From positions 65,051,897-65,115,896 of the forward strand of contig CP136063.1 in NCBI GenBank assembly GCA_032622095.1: DNA of 64,000 bases. The letters are read 5' to 3'. The position numbers were made by a program, and so were the translations under genes. Each line of letters begins with the position of its first letter. The stretch's first letter is position 1. Shown in pieces: positions 62,165 through 64,000 of this stretch. The notes under the pieces are model-generated. The model was given only the letters and a program-made list of their open reading frames with translations, was not told the DNA's origin and ran no database searches. The stretch is from Siphonodentalium dalli. Lineage: Eukaryota > Mollusca > Scaphopoda > Gadilida > Siphonodentaliidae.

Positions 62165-62505
62165 ATCCAAATATTGTTCCAAACCACCGAAGGGGTATCC
62201 CAATCCACCAAACGAGTTTCACAAACCACCCAGACTGATGTAGGCTTATGCAGGTAGTGCCCCAAACGATACCCAACGGTATCACAACCCACACGTATAG
62301 TCCCCCAAACCGAGCATCCCAATGCACATAACCAGTGTCCAAAATCTACGAGTGTCTCAACCCACTGAATGTGAACAAACCACAAAACTGGTTCCCCAAA
62401 ACCACCGAACTGTAGTCACAAATCATCCAGCGGGTGACCCAAACCATAAAACTAGCATCACAAACCATTCAATAAGTTCTATATCCACCCAACTGGACAT
62501 GGGTT
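62165..62505. repeat. degenerate short tandem repeat, about 20-22 bp
   Basis: Fifteen or so loosely similar units with the pattern CACAAACCACCNNACTNG, for example CCAAACCACCGAAGGGG, CCAATCCACCAAACGAG, CACAAACCACCCAGACTG and CCCAAAACCACCGAACTG. Units vary in length and sequence. It is purine-poor on the plus strand. Unrelated to the 51-bp family as far as I can see. Confidence 0.55.
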
Positions 62506-62638
62506 TTGTATTTTTGCATTCCGGTAAATTTGCCATCCGTAACACTACTTCGTACTCAACAGACTTTTAAATAATGAAAAAAAATGTTACCTTATTCTAC
62601 GACTCAGATACTATAGAAACCACCAACAACATCTGAGT

Positions 62639-62656
62639 ACAGTATCCCTTTAATCA
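62639..62656. repeat. solitary TTAA-element end
   Basis: GTACAGTATCCCTTTAA differs by one base from the right end of the element at 39,841-39,857 (GTACAGTACCCCTTTAA). I found no matching left end nearby, so this is a stump or an element whose partner end has decayed. Confidence 0.5.
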
Positions 62657-62699
62657 AAACATGGTTCGATATATTTTACGAAAAAGGTTCCACCTGATA

Positions 62700-62761
62700 G
62701 AAGATGGATAACTCTAAAATCGAGTGGTTATTACCATTATATTTTAGAGTTATCCATCTTC
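62700..62761. repeat. perfect 21-bp hairpin, 20-base loop
   Basis: 62,700-62,720 is the exact reverse complement of 62,741-62,761; both arms contain GGATAACTCTAAAAT or its complement. Both arms resemble the segment at about 40,372-40,392 (GAAGATTGATAACTCCAAAA), so the hairpin arose by head-to-head joining of two copies of that segment. Confidence 0.9.
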
Positions 62762-62880
62762 ATCCGCAATTTGTTCGTTTGGCCACGCTTTACTGGGCCA
62801 CATCTCGAGAAATTAACAAACTTCAAAAGTCGATATCTCAATACTTTGAGCTTTGGTGGATGCTTTTCTCGACTCGAATA
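62741..62880. repeat. outer inverted-repeat arm, right, copy 2
   Basis: Reverse-complement relative of 40,212-40,400 and 56,128-56,320, more complete than the copy-1 version at 45,561. Confidence 0.75.
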
Positions 62881-63459
62881 AAATATATTTTATCCCGAAG
62901 CCAAAGAAATAGTAATTTATGAGTGTCTGATCGGATTGTCCGTACATTTGGCCTCTGTGAATATAACTCAGCACTTTGAGTCTTTAGTTGTCAGGGATGA
63001 GGAAATCATATTCAATATTGGTATGATGTGAAATATTTACATGTATTTGTAATGTATTTGCTGTATAACATTGTAGAAACCAATTTTTTGCATTTGTAAT
63101 CACATACGTTGGAATTTGTAAAGTATTTTCAATGAATTTTTCGTTACTGGTTACTTTCGATTACATCTTGCCGAAACATTCTATTTTTATATTTAAAAGA
63201 TATACCGGTAACATTTCTTACAATATTATCTATTTGAGTGGACCAATGAAAAATTGACATAAGTTGCAGCGTACACACTGTATATCTTTAACTATAATAA
63301 CTAGTATTATTTACTTACATATATGATAAGTATAAATATGTTTAAATATATAACTATTGATTGCTGATGAGAAATTGTTCGATATATATAGCATGTTATA
63401 CGTTAGCTGACATGCTGACAAAGATATCTTATCACACCATCAGCAGCCATGTTATTTCT
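62881..63459. other. 3' flank of the second zinc-finger gene, no gene seen
   Basis: Matches 45,641-46,190 in copy 1. AT-rich; no open frame of note. Confidence 0.6.
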
Positions 63460-63532
63460 AACAAGTGAAATTCGACGACGCGACAAACCGCTTGATGCAC
63501 TCGCTGCAGCTATGATGTTTATCACCAGTGAA
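63460..63532 (-). pseudogene. decayed C2H2 zinc-finger remnant, copy 2
   Basis: The minus strand reads FTGDKHHSCSECIKRFVASS followed by NFTC and a stop. It is the single-copy counterpart of the two remnants at 46,200 and 46,518 and is slightly closer to a real finger (TGDKHHSC) than those. Confidence 0.75.
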
Positions 63533-63688
63533 GTATATCCTGCCGCGGTCCGCTAGGTCATAACATATGCTACCATGATGTTCCAATCACAAGCGAAGAA
63601 TCTAAGAATGGTGTCTTTTCGTGTGTTCATTTAAATCGGATGAAGAGCAAACTTTTGTCACAACTTTTGCTTGTCACAGACGTCGCAG

Positions 63689-64000
63689 TTATAAGGTTTC
63701 TCCCCGGTGTGGTCTCTCGCCCGTGTGAACTCTCCGGGTGTGGCCAGTTAGCTCACTCGAAGTAACAAATCGCTTGTCACACACGTTGCAGCTATAAGAT
63801 TTCTCCCGGGTGTGATTTCTCCTGGTGTGGCCAGTTAGCTCATTCGAAGAAACGAATCTCTTGTCACATTCAGAGCACTTATAAGGTCTCTCGCCCGTGT
63901 GAAACCTACGGGTGTGTTCACTTAAATGGGATGAAGAGAAAAATCGCTTGTCACACACGTTGCAGTTATAAGGTTTCTCCCGGGTGTGATTTCTCCTGGT
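63689..64000 (-). CDS. C2H2 zinc-finger gene, paralogue (5' part beyond the window)
   Basis: The frame is open from the window edge to a stop at 63,689. It encodes 103 residues: the end of one finger (TRRNH), then HTREKPY and three complete fingers with helices FSSSHLSEH, VSSNELTGH and VTSSELTGH, and the same HRGETL tail as the gene at 46,737. A Val codon, not Met, stands at the first frame-internal GTG (63,956-63,958), so the true start lies off the window. The finger before the last two (NCNVCDKRFFSSSHLSEH) has no direct equivalent at that place in copy 1, so finger number or order differs between the paralogues. Confidence 0.85.
   Translation of the reverse strand, partial: TRRNHTREKPYNCNVCDKRFFSSSHLSEHTRRFHTGERPYKCSECDKRFVSSNELTGHTRRNHTREKSYSCNVCDKRFVTSSELTGHTRRVHTGERPHRGETL

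Larger units (their letters stand above)
51371..64000. repeat. segmental duplication, unit copy 2 (runs off the window)
   Basis: Direct-orientation copy of the unit beginning at 38,658. Both copies start at the same minisatellite base. Copy 2 carries a LINE (51,644-55,344), a MITE (58,041-58,491), a longer LINE scrap (60,014-61,370) and two degenerate repeat fields (61,400-62,505) that copy 1 lacks. It lacks about 210 bp present at 42,221-42,430. Confidence 0.88.

Noticed and set aside
62119-62385. 88-codon minus-strand open frame
   Set aside because: It falls in the degenerate 20-22-bp repeat field and reads as low-complexity repeat translation.

Overview
This window looks like a stretch of an animal nuclear genome, most likely a marine invertebrate; the phylum cannot be fixed from sequence alone. 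It is AT-rich and repeat-dominated. It holds no operons or prokaryotic genes, carries several families of non-LTR retrotransposons (LINEs) and short DNA elements, and its only host-type genes are C2H2 zinc-finger genes.

Layout. (1) 1-37,013: one huge minisatellite array with a basic 51-bp unit, running off the left edge. Its interior is built from nested tandem duplications with periods of 3,209, 1,583, 2,350, 4,475, 2,382, 2,286 and 663 bp. Because 51 = 3 x 17, three of six frames stay open for long distances and give spurious 'proteins' of up to 546 residues. (2) 37,014-38,654: a 5'-truncated LINE inserted into the array, with a 9-bp target-site duplication. (3) 38,656-about 48,275: unit copy 1, holding a TTAA-flanked inverted-repeat element, unrecognised DNA, a rearranged LINE scrap, decayed zinc-finger remnants and an intact-looking 13-finger zinc-finger CDS on the minus strand. 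(4) 48,276-51,390: a second minisatellite array, split by two interspersed elements. (5) 51,371-64,000: unit copy 2, the same DNA as copy 1 displaced by about 12.7 kb, cut by the window end inside the second zinc-finger gene. The whole is therefore a tandem segmental duplication whose junctions are minisatellite arrays.

Copies 1 and 2 act as empty-site controls for each other. This dates four insertions after the duplication: a CTAGC-type element (copy 1), a 3.7-kb LINE (copy 2), a 451-bp MITE with perfect 19-bp inverted ends and a TCAT duplication (copy 2), and LINE/simple-repeat remodelling in both. The 3.7-kb LINE is the most interesting protein-coding find. It encodes, in one frame broken only by two stop codons and one frameshift, four GWxGLxHAxP repeats, a canonical 2A ribosome-skipping peptide, a PHD finger, an APE-type endonuclease and a reverse transcriptase.

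I see no tRNA, rRNA, CRISPR or viral genome in the window.
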